Below are positions 16,680-25,006 of a stretch of 64,000 nt of DNA, piece after piece. This stretch comes from Bog-159 sp049511415 (GTDB lineage Bacteria > Acidobacteriota > Terriglobia > Bryobacterales > Bryobacteraceae), in NCBI GenBank assembly GCA_049511415.1, contig JBEKYC010000022.1, positions 101,837 through 165,836 of the forward strand, given 5' to 3'. The number at the start of each line of letters is the position of its first letter. The stretch's first letter is position 1. The notes under the pieces are model-generated. The model worked only from the letters and a program-made list of their open reading frames with translations, had not been told where the DNA came from and searched no databases. The position numbers and the translations under genes were made by a program.

Positions 16680-17909
16680 TCACTCGTAACGCAGCGCGAC
16701 TACGGGATCCAGGTTGGCGGCGCGGCCGGCGGGCCAGATACCGAAGAACAGCCCGACGCCGACGGAGACCATGATGCCGGAGACAGCCGCCCATAAGGGC
16801 ACGGCCGTGGGCAGGCTTTTGAAGATCAGGCCGGTGAGGAGGGAAACGCACCAGCCCAAAAACAGGCCGATCACGCCGCCGATACCGGTGAGGACCACGG
16901 CCTCGGTGAGGAACTGCAGAATAATATCGGCCTTGCGCGCGCCCAACGCTTTGCGAATGCCAATTTCGCGGGTGCGCTCGGTGACCGACACCAGCATGAT
17001 GTTCATAACGCCGATGCCGCCCACCAGGAGTCCGATGGAGCTGAGGATGACCATGACCAGCGCCACGGTGCCGGTGATGCGATGGAAGTCCTCGATCATT
17101 TGGGTGGCGGTAGAGAGCGAGAAGTTGTCGGGCTTGTTGTTGGCAACTTTGCGCTGGATGCGCAGGATGGTGCGCACTTCATCTTCGGCGCGGGACAGCA
17201 ATCCAGGCCTGGCGATCACGATCAGCATGTTTTCGTTGGCGCTGGGATAGAGCTTGTGCATGGTGAAATAGGGCACCAGGATGCGATTGTCGTCCTGGCC
17301 CGGGAAGGAGGCGGCGGGACGCTCCATCACCCCGATCACTTCCAATGCGTGGCCGTCCAGTTCGATCCATTTGCCGACCGCATCGACGCCCTGGAACCAG
17401 GCTTTGCCCAAATCCTCACCCAGCACGGCCACCGGCATGTGATGGCGGTTCTCCGTGTCGGTGAAGAAGCGGCCTTGCAGCATCACGGTGCCGCCGGCGG
17501 CGTAGCCTTCTTCGGTGCCGCCGATATCCAAGTTGTAATTGTCATTGCCCTTGTAGCGGGCTTTGTGGATCTGATCCCAGTTGGAGAAGAGATAAGGGCT
17601 TACGTGCTCGACCGACGGGCAGCGGTCTTCGATGGCCAGCGCGTCGTCGCGAGTGAGCGACTTGCGCTTCATCTCTTCGAGGGTCCAGCCGCCCATGGCG
17701 CTGCCGCGCAGCACCACGATGGTGTTGGGTCCGAAACTTTTCAGGATGTTGGTGACGGCGCCGTCCAGCCCGGCAATGATGGCGCCCACGCCGATCACGG
17801 CGCCGGTGCCGATGATCACGCCCAGCACGGTCAGGAAGGAGCGCATCTTATGCTCGCGCACGGTATCGAGCGCCAGCCCAACACCGGATGCCAAAGAACT
17901 TACGGTCAT
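16680..17909 (-). CDS. ABC transporter permease, MacB/FtsX type
   Basis: 409 residues. An N-terminal helix after LDTVREHKMRSFLTVLGVII is followed by a periplasmic MacB_PCD domain (about residues 45-245) and three C-terminal helices with the FtsX signature GIMNIM/RTREIGIRKALGARKADI. It would be the mechanotransmission-type permease of an exporter. Its start overlaps the stop of the upstream permease by 4 nt, so the two are a heterodimer candidate. No ATPase gene is found beside them; one encoded elsewhere would be needed. Confidence 0.85.
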   Translation of the reverse strand: MTVSSLASGVGLALDTVREHKMRSFLTVLGVIIGTGAVIGVGAIIAGLDGAVTNILKSFGPNTIVVLRGSAMGGWTLEEMKRKSLTRDDALAIEDRCPSVEHVSPYLFSNWDQIHKARYKGNDNYNLDIGGTEEGYAAGGTVMLQGRFFTDTENRHHMPVAVLGEDLGKAWFQGVDAVGKWIELDGHALEVIGVMERPAASFPGQDDNRILVPYFTMHKLYPSANENMLIVIARPGLLSRAEDEVRTILRIQRKVANNKPDNFSLSTATQMIEDFHRITGTVALVMVILSSIGLLVGGIGVMNIMLVSVTERTREIGIRKALGARKADIILQFLTEAVVLTGIGGVIGLFLGWCVSLLTGLIFKSLPTAVPLWAAVSGIMVSVGVGLFFGIWPAGRAANLDPVVALRYE

Positions 17910-19147
17910 CGTTCCACCCTCAATGCTTCAATTGGATCCAAGCCCGCGGCGCGGCGGGCCGGATAGATTCCGAAGAACAAGCCTACGGCGGCGGAAAGCG
18001 TCACGCCCACGATCACTGCGGAGATGGGAATATGCATGGGCACGGGTGTCAGCGCTTTCACCAACAGGCTCACGAACCACGCCAGCGTAATACCCATCAC
18101 GCCGCCCGTGGCCGACAGGATGGACGACTCCACCAGAAACTGGTTGAGAATGTCGCTGCGCCGCGCGCCCACGGATTTCCGGATGCCGATCTCGTGAGTC
18201 CGCTCGGTGACCACGGCCAGCATGATATTCATGATGACCACGCCGCCGACCACCATAAATACCGAGACCACGCCGACGGCGGTGGCGGCGATGGCTCCGG
18301 TCAATTGCTGGAACACGTTCACCAGGGAATCGGAGCTCACCATGCCGAAATTGTCTTCGTCCTTGGGGTGCAGGTGGCGGTAGGCACGCAACAGCACGCG
18401 GATCTCATCCTCGGCCTGCTGCAGCACGGATTGGTTGGTGGCCACAAAGTTGTATCCGATGCCGGAACGCGGGCCATAGATCTTGAAATAAGTCTCGGCA
18501 GGAATCACCAGGAAATTATCGCGGGAATTACCGAAGACCGTGCCCTTGGTCTTGGCGACGCCCACGACCTCAAAAGGCATGCCTTCCACGATCACGGACT
18601 TCCCGATCGGGCTGGTGTTGCCGAAGAACTGATTCTGCAGATCCTTGCCGATGAACGCGACCATGGAACGGCGCTCGTCTTCCAGTTCGGTGATGAAGCG
18701 GCCATCCACCGGCTCGATGTCCGAGATGACGCCGTAGTTGGCGGTGGCGCCCGTGAGTTGCACATTGTCGCGATGCTCTTTGCCGACATGCACGGCGACG
18801 TTGCGGCTCAACGACATGCCGATCTCGCGCAGCAGGTGGCTGTTACTTTTCAGAAAGTCGAATTCTTCCTTGGAGAGCTCCGGATTGCGGCGCTGCATTT
18901 CCAGAAACTTTTTGGGATCCCACATGCCCATCATCACGATGCGGTGGACCATGAAGCCGTCCGCGCCCATGCTGGAAACGTTCTGGGCGACGTACACGTT
19001 CATGCCATCGATCACGGACATGACGGCGATGAGGGTGGTGGTCGCCAGGATGATGCCGAGCAGGGTGAGGAAACTGCGCAGCTTGCTGCCGTTCAGGGAC
19101 AGGACCGCGCCGGTGACGGCTTCGCCAAAAGAAGCATTCGAACGCAT
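17906..19147 (-). CDS. ABC transporter permease, MacB/FtsX type
   Basis: 413 residues with the same plan as the downstream permease: first helix near residues 25-45 (LRSFLTLLGIILATTTLIAV), a large MacB_PCD periplasmic domain and three C-terminal helices including RTHEIGIRKSVGARRSDI and a final FFGIYPARRAAGLDPIEALR, the typical FtsX-family end. The two proteins are related but distinct, consistent with heterodimerisation. The cargo is unknown. A 112-nt gap containing a perfect 6-bp hairpin separates it from the DsbD-alpha-like gene upstream, so a promoter probably lies there. Confidence 0.85.
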   Translation of the reverse strand: MRSNASFGEAVTGAVLSLNGSKLRSFLTLLGIILATTTLIAVMSVIDGMNVYVAQNVSSMGADGFMVHRIVMMGMWDPKKFLEMQRRNPELSKEEFDFLKSNSHLLREIGMSLSRNVAVHVGKEHRDNVQLTGATANYGVISDIEPVDGRFITELEDERRSMVAFIGKDLQNQFFGNTSPIGKSVIVEGMPFEVVGVAKTKGTVFGNSRDNFLVIPAETYFKIYGPRSGIGYNFVATNQSVLQQAEDEIRVLLRAYRHLHPKDEDNFGMVSSDSLVNVFQQLTGAIAATAVGVVSVFMVVGGVVIMNIMLAVVTERTHEIGIRKSVGARRSDILNQFLVESSILSATGGVMGITLAWFVSLLVKALTPVPMHIPISAVIVGVTLSAAVGLFFGIYPARRAAGLDPIEALRVER

Positions 19148-19237
19148 TCAATATCCAGACGAGTGGAGGGGGTCAATTGTTCCACCCGTCCATTCCATTA
19201 TTGCGTGATCCAGCGCGTGTGAGGTCTAAAGCCCCTC

Positions 19238-19253
19238 GCGGACGGAAGTCCGC
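19238..19253. terminator. GNRA-loop hairpin between dsbD-alpha-like gene and permeases
   Basis: GCGGAC (19238-19243) and GTCCGC (19248-19253) form a perfect stem with a GGAA tetraloop. Read on the minus strand it lies just after the DsbD-alpha-like stop. There is no T-run, so it may be a terminator, an RNA-stabilising element or a copy of a small dispersed repeat. Confidence 0.3.
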
Positions 19254-19259
19254 CCCCCA

Positions 19260-19757
19260 TTATTGGACGGAATATGACAGGCGCACTTCCGCGGTTTTGG
19301 GGGGGAAGCAGGAGTTGTTGTTGCATGCCTGATAGCGCAGTTTGCCCACCATGATACCGGGACCCTGGGGAGCGCCGGCGGGCACCTTGAATTTGGCGAC
19401 GAGGTCGAAGTCGCCGCTGTAGACGGATAGGGGCTTGTCGGAGAATTCGTACTTTTCCATGCGCGCCTTGGGAAAGACGACTTCGCCGGGTTCGAGCGCA
19501 CCGCCGGCGGTCCAGGTGAGCTTCAGCGGGATCAGATAGGCGTCACTGGGGGTATTGCTGTTCACGTGGAAATTGGGCTCGATCGAGACGGCGATCTTGG
19601 CCTCCACGGACGTGCCACGTTTGGCCACCAGCTTTTGGGGGGCCTCGGCCATCAGATACTGGTTACCTTGTGCCCACAAGCTCGGCAGGCAGAGAAATGT
19701 GGCCACCGCCGCCAGGATGCGCGGGCGTCTGCAATAGTTGTTCGATGTCATCTTCAA
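19260..19757 (-). CDS. DsbD N-terminal (alpha) domain-like periplasmic protein
   Basis: 165 residues. A signal peptide (about residues 10-30, ending LWAQ) is followed by an immunoglobulin-like domain that matches DsbD-alpha, with the redox pair C145 and C150 in RYQACNNNSCFPPKT. In DsbD this domain passes electrons from the membrane to periplasmic thioredoxin-like proteins. Here the domain stands alone, without the membrane part, directly after a TlpA-type thioredoxin, so the two probably form a redox pair. Its ATG lies inside the tlpA-like gene: the two frames overlap by 95 nt. The signal peptide is entirely within the overlap, so a later start is unlikely. Confidence 0.75.
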   Translation of the reverse strand: MKMTSNNYCRRPRILAAVATFLCLPSLWAQGNQYLMAEAPQKLVAKRGTSVEAKIAVSIEPNFHVNSNTPSDAYLIPLKLTWTAGGALEPGEVVFPKARMEKYEFSDKPLSVYSGDFDLVAKFKVPAGAPQGPGIMVGKLRYQACNNNSCFPPKTAEVRLSYSVQ

Positions 19758-20256
19758 TCTCGCTCTTACTGGTCAAGCCTACATGCACGGAGGCGATGTT
19801 GCCATCGCGGTCGATCAGAAACGTTGTGGGCAGGGCCTCGATGCCGCCGTATTTTTCGGCGGTGGAGTCGTTACCCACCATCACCCGGTAATTGATGGCC
19901 AAATCGTTGATAAAAGGCTTGACCGCATCCCAGCCGTCGTCGTCCATGGAGACACCCAGGACGGAGAAACCCTTGTCTTTATGCTTCCGCTCGAAATCCA
20001 TGAACCAGGGAATTTCTACTTTGCAGGGTCCGCAGTAGGTGGCCCAGAAATCGAGCAGCACGACTTTGCCTTTGTAGTCGGAGAGGCGCACGGTTTTGCC
20101 GTCGGCGTCTTTGAGGGCGAAATCGGGGGCGGCGTGGCGTTCGGTGGTGGGCTTGAGGGACGCGGCGCGCGCGGGCCGGGCCGGCGAACAGCCATAGATC
20201 ACCCACCCCAGGGCGAAGCCGGTGAGTATGATGGCGCCCAGACGCGGCAATGACAT
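19663..20256 (-). CDS. TlpA-like thiol-disulfide oxidoreductase
   Basis: 197 residues. A membrane anchor or signal (about residues 7-22) ends in Y-G-C23, an imperfect lipobox. The thioredoxin domain has APDFALKDADGK, the active-site WATYCGPC (C75, C78) and the cis-proline segment EALPTTFLIDRDG. These are AhpC/TSA-type TlpA features, and the protein would act in periplasmic disulfide reduction or cytochrome maturation. A glycine/proline tail (about residues 176-197) follows the fold; it is encoded in the region that overlaps the next gene. The ATG is preceded by AGGAGG with 5-nt spacing. Confidence 0.85.
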   Translation of the reverse strand: MSLPRLGAIILTGFALGWVIYGCSPARPARAASLKPTTERHAAPDFALKDADGKTVRLSDYKGKVVLLDFWATYCGPCKVEIPWFMDFERKHKDKGFSVLGVSMDDDGWDAVKPFINDLAINYRVMVGNDSTAEKYGGIEALPTTFLIDRDGNIASVHVGLTSKSEIEDDIEQLLQTPAHPGGGGHISLPAELVGTR

Positions 20257-20281
20257 TTAGCCTCCTGTACCTATATATGGA

Positions 20282-20776
20282 TTATATCGAGATTCGATCG
20301 GTCACAACAGATTCGGTAAACCATTGGCGGCGGCGTTGGCGAAAACGGTTGGCGAGGGTGAATTCGGGGTGGGAGCGGAGGCCGGCGAACATCCAGGCGG
20401 CGGTGTCGCAGAAGCTTTCGCAGGCATATTCGCGCCAGCGGCGGCTGCGGCGGCGGCGATCGGCGGGCGCCAGGGCGCGCTTGCGCCATTCGGCGGACCA
20501 ACCCATCTCCCCGCGGGCGTGGGCGGCGAATTCGGCGCGCAGCAGATCCTCCCAGGACCAGCGGCGGGGGTTGCCCAGGCGCAGCCACACGAAATGGAAG
20601 AGTTCGTGGACGAAGATGCGGGCGGTCTCGCGGCGATCCTCCGCTACGGAGGCATCGAAAGCGATGCGGCGTTCGCGCAGAAAGGCGCCGGCATGGACGT
20701 CGCCGGTGCCATCGCGCAAACCGCGGCGTAGTTCCACGCGGATGGGCTTTCCGGCGATGGAAGGGAGGGGCTTCAT
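20282..20776 (-). CDS. Small putative zinc metallopeptidase (HExxH)
   Basis: 164 residues, no signal peptide. The segment ARIFVHELFHFVW contains H57-E58-x-x-H61, a zinc metalloprotease motif in a hydrophobic helix. A downstream acidic helix, EYACESFCDTAAW (E116, E120, D124), could supply the third ligand, as in gluzincins or in ImmA/IrrE-type peptidases where the helix holds E/D. The remainder is unusually rich in Arg and Trp. I do not recognise a named family. It is located between the TlpA-like gene and a cold-shock-domain gene on the same strand. The catalytic activity is inferred from the motif only. Confidence 0.55.
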   Translation of the reverse strand: MKPLPSIAGKPIRVELRRGLRDGTGDVHAGAFLRERRIAFDASVAEDRRETARIFVHELFHFVWLRLGNPRRWSWEDLLRAEFAAHARGEMGWSAEWRKRALAPADRRRRSRRWREYACESFCDTAAWMFAGLRSHPEFTLANRFRQRRRQWFTESVVTDRISI

Positions 20777-20816
20777 GGGTTCCGGGGCCAGCCCCCGGGC
20801 GTTTCAGCCGGAAAAG

Positions 20817-21239
20817 CTATTCCGCCGCCGGGGGTGGTATGCGGACGCTGCTGGCGGCGGGCTTGCCGGTGCGATCCATGCCCAACTCGTAGAGGACCCG
20901 GGTACCGGGCCGCAAAGTGGTGGGGTCGCCTTCGGAGAGCCGGGAGACGTGAAAGAACACGTCGCGGCCGCCGTCATCGGGGCGCAGGAATCCGAAGCCT
21001 TTGGCTTCGAAATAGGTCACCACAGCGCCGCCCTGTTCGCGCTGTGCATCGCTGCCTCCGCCACCGCCATCGGAGGGGCCCGACCCTCCCGGACGGCTGG
21101 TCTTGTCGCCGACACCTTGTTTGATCAGCGCCAGATCGTCTTCGGACAACTCCGTGTCCGTGACCGTTTCGGCTGGCATTTTAAAATCTGGATTTTTCTT
21201 GCGCGCTTCTTCGAAAAGCCGTTTTTGTCGAGCGTTCAA
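20817..21239 (-). CDS. Cold-shock-domain protein with N-terminal extension
   Basis: 140 residues. Residues 70-135 are a cold-shock domain: the RNP1-like KGFGFLRPDDGGRDVFFHVS contains both nucleic-acid-binding motifs, with F-G-F and V-F-F-H. The first 65 residues are an added helix (NARQKRLFEEARKKNPDF) and a glycine-rich linker. Such extended forms bind single-stranded RNA or DNA. The start appears to be TTG at 21239, with GAGGA about 9 nt upstream; no ATG lies nearby in frame. It is 20 nt after the Tudor-like gene on the same strand, so the two may be co-transcribed. Confidence 0.75.
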   Translation of the reverse strand: MNARQKRLFEEARKKNPDFKMPAETVTDTELSEDDLALIKQGVGDKTSRPGGSGPSDGGGGGSDAQREQGGAVVTYFEAKGFGFLRPDDGGRDVFFHVSRLSEGDPTTLRPGTRVLYELGMDRTGKPAASSVRIPPPAAE

Positions 21240-21259
21240 TCTGAAAGTCCTCGAGATCC

Positions 21260-21493
21260 CTACTGCACAACCGCCGGCACGGCCTTGGCCTTGCGGCGGG
21301 CGCCGCGCTTTTCGGCGGGCGGTTGCCGGTCGCTCTTCTTGAGCTGGCCCATGACCATGGGGGTGACGAATTTCTTTTCGCCGTGATCGTCAAATTTGAT
21401 CACAATGCGCTCATCATTGCTCGAAAGCACAGTTCCCAAGCCGAATTTATCGTGCTCCACCTGGGCGCCTTGGGAATAGTTATTGGAAGCCAT
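21260..21493 (-). CDS. Small Tudor-like (UvrD C-terminal/CarD-like) domain protein
   Basis: 77 residues. The core reads GAQVEHDKFGLGTVLSSND then IVIKFDDHGEKKFV, the pattern G-x-x-V-x-H-x-x-F-G-x-G-x-V of the SH3/Tudor module at the end of UvrD/PcrA helicases that contacts RNA polymerase. A basic tail follows (RGARRKAKA). As a free-standing small protein it may bind RNA polymerase or nucleic acid. It is first of a two-gene set with the cold-shock-domain gene. Confidence 0.65.
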   Translation of the reverse strand: MASNNYSQGAQVEHDKFGLGTVLSSNDERIVIKFDDHGEKKFVTPMVMGQLKKSDRQPPAEKRGARRKAKAVPAVVQ

Positions 21494-21726
21494 TAGCTTT
21501 GGATTAACTCCTTTATTTTACTGATGCTGGGCGGGACTGGATGCAAGTCCTGAAGAATGCGGGCGGCGCTGGCACAGGGATCTTGCTTTATGTTAGCATG
21601 CAGCGGCCATGCCCGCAACTTCAGGGGACAGGCTGACCTTGCGCGTCGAAACGCCGGACGCCGGTCACGCGCAGCGCACCGCCGCTCAGATCCGAAACGG
21701 TCAGCGTACATACCCTGGTCCGGCTA

Positions 21727-22985
21727 TTAATCCACGCGGTACCCTCGGTCTCCTCGCACCCGGATCTGCGACGAATGGTACTCGCCATCGCGGTTTCCAG
21801 ACGGCGAGAAGCCCAGCACGTACGAAACTTCGGGGACTGCCACCAGGGTGCGCAGACCACCAGCCCAGTCGTTCGTGTCATGCAGGTATTGTCCGCCGGT
21901 GGATTTTGCCTCCTGGGCCATAAAATCGCCCATCAGGAACAGTGTCCGCGCCTCGGTGCGGTCCGTCACCAGACCCTCGGAGTTTATTGAGCTAATCGTG
22001 ATGCTGGCACGGAGCGCGGCATCCGTCAGAGCGCTGGTCCGCTCTTCCATGCCGCCGGTCGGGAAGCCCGGTGACATCAGAATTAACGTGCGCCTGCCGG
22101 GCGCCGCGGCCAGATGGCGGATCACCATGAGGAGCGCGTCCAGCGCGCTGGTGGATTGATATTCGTATTGCTGCCACACGATCTGTGCCGCGCTCTCCAC
22201 CACCCCTCTCTGGGCGAAGACGCATGCTGATGGTGGAGGGTCGGGACAATTGCAGCCAACCGCTTGACCCACGGCAGCGTCTTCTATGCCGAGGTCCACA
22301 TGTCGCGCGATGATATACGCTTCAGACGGCCCGAGCGTGGGGCAGAGGTGGTGGCGTGAACGCCACTTAGCGGACGGGCCCGCAACCGCGCCAGAGCAGC
22401 CAGGACCAGCTTGCGGTCGCGGGTGTAATCGACGGACACCGCTCCCGATGATGTGAATATCCCGATCAGGTCGCCAGCCGGAAGGGCGTCGGAGAGAAGC
22501 CGCGCAGCCGCCTCGGCGGATTTGCGCACACCCAGCATGGAGGCATGCGCATCATCGAAAAACAGCGCGATGGATCGCGGGTCGGATGGGGGCGCCGGGG
22601 AAGAGGCAGCGCTCGCAGTCGCCGGCGAGCCCGCGCGGTCGTGCGCTTGGGCTTTTTGCTCGGAGAACAACGTGATCGCCTGTGGCTGATTATGATCGAG
22701 TATTTCGAAGTCCGCCGCATACAAGCCGCCGGTCGAGTTCCCATGGCGGTCGTGCACGGTGGCCACCAGTTCCACCAGATTGGCGTCCGCCGAGATAACC
22801 AGGTTGCCCGGATACCAGGGAGCGCTGCGAATGCGGACTTCGGGCTGGGGGGCCTGCGCCAGGGCGGGCATCAAGGCGCAGCTCAGAGAAGAAAGGAACA
22901 GCCACCGTGGAATCCAAAGACCGGTCCGGGCGATGGTGCTTTCCTCCTCGGTCTTCAGGATAATGCGGTCGATCCAGTTTGGCAA
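21727..22985 (-). pseudogene. VWFA-related acidobacterial-type protein, frameshifted
   Basis: Two reading frames make one protein. The upstream part (22985 to about 22345) has a hydrophobic signal (WLFLSSLSCALMPALAQA), the VELVATVHDRHGN start of the family and the metal-site strand IALFFDDAHASM. The downstream part continues in another frame as CPTLGPSEAYIIARHVDL, then RRTLILMSPGFPTGG and ends in RVRGDRGYRVD. The break lies in the C-rich stretch near 22339-22360, where one base appears lost. It is either a real pseudogene or a sequencing error. The start is uncertain: TTG at 22985 is the first available codon. Such proteins are secreted and have unknown function. Confidence 0.7.
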
Positions 22986-23035
22986 GCCGTGAGCACAACG
23001 CCAGGCGCATTCTAAATAAACAAAAGAGATCCGGA

Positions 23036-23041
23036 TATAAT
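23036..23041 (+). promoter_or_regulatory. -10-like box upstream of the corrinoid operon
   Basis: TATAAT, about 35 nt before the first gene. The matching -35 region is AT-rich but not a good TTGACA. No cobalamin riboswitch fold is apparent in the roughly 90-nt gap. Confidence 0.35.
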
Positions 23042-23075
23042 CATCTCAAGGCAGCCTGACGGCTCCCGGGAGGCA

Positions 23076-24368
23076 ATGGTGCACTTGGCCGAAGCTGGAG
23101 AACAGGTGGGCGCGTCGCGGCGGCGGGTGATCGAGACCTTGGAACATCGCCGGCCCGACCGTATCCCGATCGATTTCGGCGGCACTGCGGTGACCGGAGT
23201 CCACGCCAGTTGCGTGGCGGCGTTGCGGGATTACTACGGACTCGCAAAATCCCCCGTCAAGGTGCATGAGCCGTATCAGATGCTGGGGCTGATCGATGAG
23301 GATCTGAAACAGGCCATGGGGATCGACGTGGAAGGCGTCTTTCCGCGGCAGACCATGTTCGGCTTTCCGATCGAGAATTGGAAGCCATGGAACTTCAATG
23401 GGATGGAAGTGCTGGTGCCGGAGAAGTTCAACACGCGGATCGACGATAATGGCGACACGCTCATTTACCCGGAAGGCGACCTGGATGCGCCGCCCAGCGC
23501 GCGGATGCCAAAGGATTTTCACTTTTTCGACGCGATCATCCGTCAGAATCACTTTGACGGGGACCACCTCAACCCCGAAGATAACGTGGAGGAATTCAAG
23601 CCGTTGACGGAAGGCGACTTGGCGGCGATTGAGGAGGACGTGCGCCAGGCGGCCGGAAAGGGACGCGCGGTGATCGCCAATTTCGGCGGCACGGCGTTCG
23701 GCGATATCGCCCTGGTGCCCGCTCCGTTTCTGAAAGATCCGCGCGGCATTCGCGACATTACCGAATGGTACATTTCGACGCGCAGCCGGCGCGAATATAT
23801 TCATGAGGTGTTTTCGAAACAGTGCGAGATCGCGCTGGCCAACCTGGCGCGCATTCACGCACGCGTCGGAAACATGGTGGACGCGGTGTTCGTTTGTGGC
23901 ACGGACTTCGGCACGCAGACTTCGTCGTTCTGCTCCGTGCCGGTTTTTCGCGAGCTTTGGCTGCCATACTATGCGCGCGTATGCGGATGGATGCACGGCC
24001 ACACCACCTGGAAATGTTTTAAGCATTCCTGCGGGTCGGTAGCGCGATTCTATCCATCTCTCATCGAGGCGGGGTTCGACATCGTCAATCCGGTGCAGTG
24101 TTCCGCGGCGGGAATGGAGCCGGAAGGGCTTAAGGCGAAGTACGGGGAGCAACTGGTTTTCTGGGGCGGCGGCGTGGATACCCAAAAGACGCTGCCCTTC
24201 GGCACGTCCGCGGAAGTCCGCGAGCAGGTCCTGCGGCGCTGCGAAGTATTCGCACCGGGCGGCGGCTTTGTATTTAACTCCATTCACAATGTGCAGGCGG
24301 GTACGCCGGTGGAAAACATCGTGGCGATGCTCGACGCCGTACAGGAATTTAATGGAAGGGCTGGATGA
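23076..24368 (+). CDS. Uroporphyrinogen decarboxylase-superfamily methyltransferase (long form)
   Basis: 430 residues. It opens with RRVIETLEHRRPDRIPIDFGG, the superfamily start. It is longer than HemE or MtaA (about 340) because of an insertion with FGFPIENWKPWNFNGMEV. A candidate zinc site is H317-x-C319 (FKHSCG) with C342 (VQCSAAG), consistent with methyltransferases that activate thiols or corrinoids rather than with porphyrin decarboxylases. Next to a corrinoid protein it is the best candidate for the substrate-specific methyltransferase I. The ATG at 23076 has its GGGAGG only 2 nt away; GTG at 23106 has GGAG at 5 nt and begins just before the conserved region, so the true start may be there. 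The stop overlaps the next start. Confidence 0.78.
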   Translation: MVHLAEAGEQVGASRRRVIETLEHRRPDRIPIDFGGTAVTGVHASCVAALRDYYGLAKSPVKVHEPYQMLGLIDEDLKQAMGIDVEGVFPRQTMFGFPIENWKPWNFNGMEVLVPEKFNTRIDDNGDTLIYPEGDLDAPPSARMPKDFHFFDAIIRQNHFDGDHLNPEDNVEEFKPLTEGDLAAIEEDVRQAAGKGRAVIANFGGTAFGDIALVPAPFLKDPRGIRDITEWYISTRSRREYIHEVFSKQCEIALANLARIHARVGNMVDAVFVCGTDFGTQTSSFCSVPVFRELWLPYYARVCGWMHGHTTWKCFKHSCGSVARFYPSLIEAGFDIVNPVQCSAAGMEPEGLKAKYGEQLVFWGGGVDTQKTLPFGTSAEVREQVLRRCEVFAPGGGFVFNSIHNVQAGTPVENIVAMLDAVQEFNGRAG

Positions 24369-25006
24369 TGGCCAACTACGAAGAGTTACGCGAGGCTATT
24401 CTGGATGGCAATGCCAAGCGAGCATTAGCGGTTACCGAGATGGCACTGGCGGAAAATGCCGATCCGCTGGAACTGGTCACCAGATACATGATTCCGGCGA
24501 TGGACGAGGTGGGGCGCCGATTTGAGTGCGAAGATTACTTCGTGCCGGAGTTGTTGCTCTCGGCGCGGGCCATGAAGGGCTCGCTGGCGCTGCTGAGGCC
24601 GTTGCTCGCGGCGCGGGGCGCGCAGCCGGTGGGCCGGGTGGTGATCGGCACCGTGAAGGGCGATCTGCACGATATCGGCAAGAACCTGGTGGCTTCCATG
24701 CTGGAGGGCGGCGGCTTCGAGGTGATCGACCTGGGCGCGGACGTCTCGCCGCAGAGGTTTATCGATGCGGTGCGGTCCTCCAGCGCCAACCTGGTTTGCC
24801 TGTCGGCGCTGCTGACGGTAACCATGGGTTCGATGAAGACTACCATCGAAGCGCTGAAGAAGGCCGGTATACGCGACCGAGTGAAGGTGCTGGTGGGCGG
24901 CGCGCCGGTTACGCAGCAGTACGCCGATGAAATTGGCGCGGATGGATACGGCTTGAACGCCAGCGTAGCGGTGGCGCTGGCGCGGCAAATGTCGAAGGTA
25001 GCCTAG
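24365..25006 (+). CDS. Corrinoid (B12-binding) methyl-carrier protein
   Basis: 213 residues. The N-terminal helical cap (about residues 1-85, B12-binding-2 type) is followed by a cobalamin-binding Rossmann domain with the signature D100-x-H102-x-x-G in GTVKGDLHDIGKN, then SALLTV and GGAPVTQQYADEIGADGYG. H102 would ligate cobalt in the base-off/His-on mode, as in MtaC, MtbC, MttC and MetH. It carries methyl groups between two methyltransferases. The start is one of the two ATGs at 24365/24368 and overlaps the preceding stop. The GH2 gene begins on the base after its stop. Confidence 0.93.
   Translation: MMANYEELREAILDGNAKRALAVTEMALAENADPLELVTRYMIPAMDEVGRRFECEDYFVPELLLSARAMKGSLALLRPLLAARGAQPVGRVVIGTVKGDLHDIGKNLVASMLEGGGFEVIDLGADVSPQRFIDAVRSSSANLVCLSALLTVTMGSMKTTIEALKKAGIRDRVKVLVGGAPVTQQYADEIGADGYGLNASVAVALARQMSKVA

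Noticed and set aside
21494..21726. A third fragment of the VWFA gene or a separate small gene downstream of it
   Set aside because: Frames here are open but the VWFA part ends naturally at RGYRVD, and nothing in this stretch resembles a family.
22986..23075. Cobalamin riboswitch before the corrinoid operon
   Set aside because: The gap is only about 90 nt and no B12-box or aptamer-like stem arrangement could be seen.
23046..24287. 413-residue minus-strand frame opposite the UroD-type gene
   Set aside because: Shadow of a GC-rich gene; composition is skewed to Arg/His/Pro and there is no recognisable domain.
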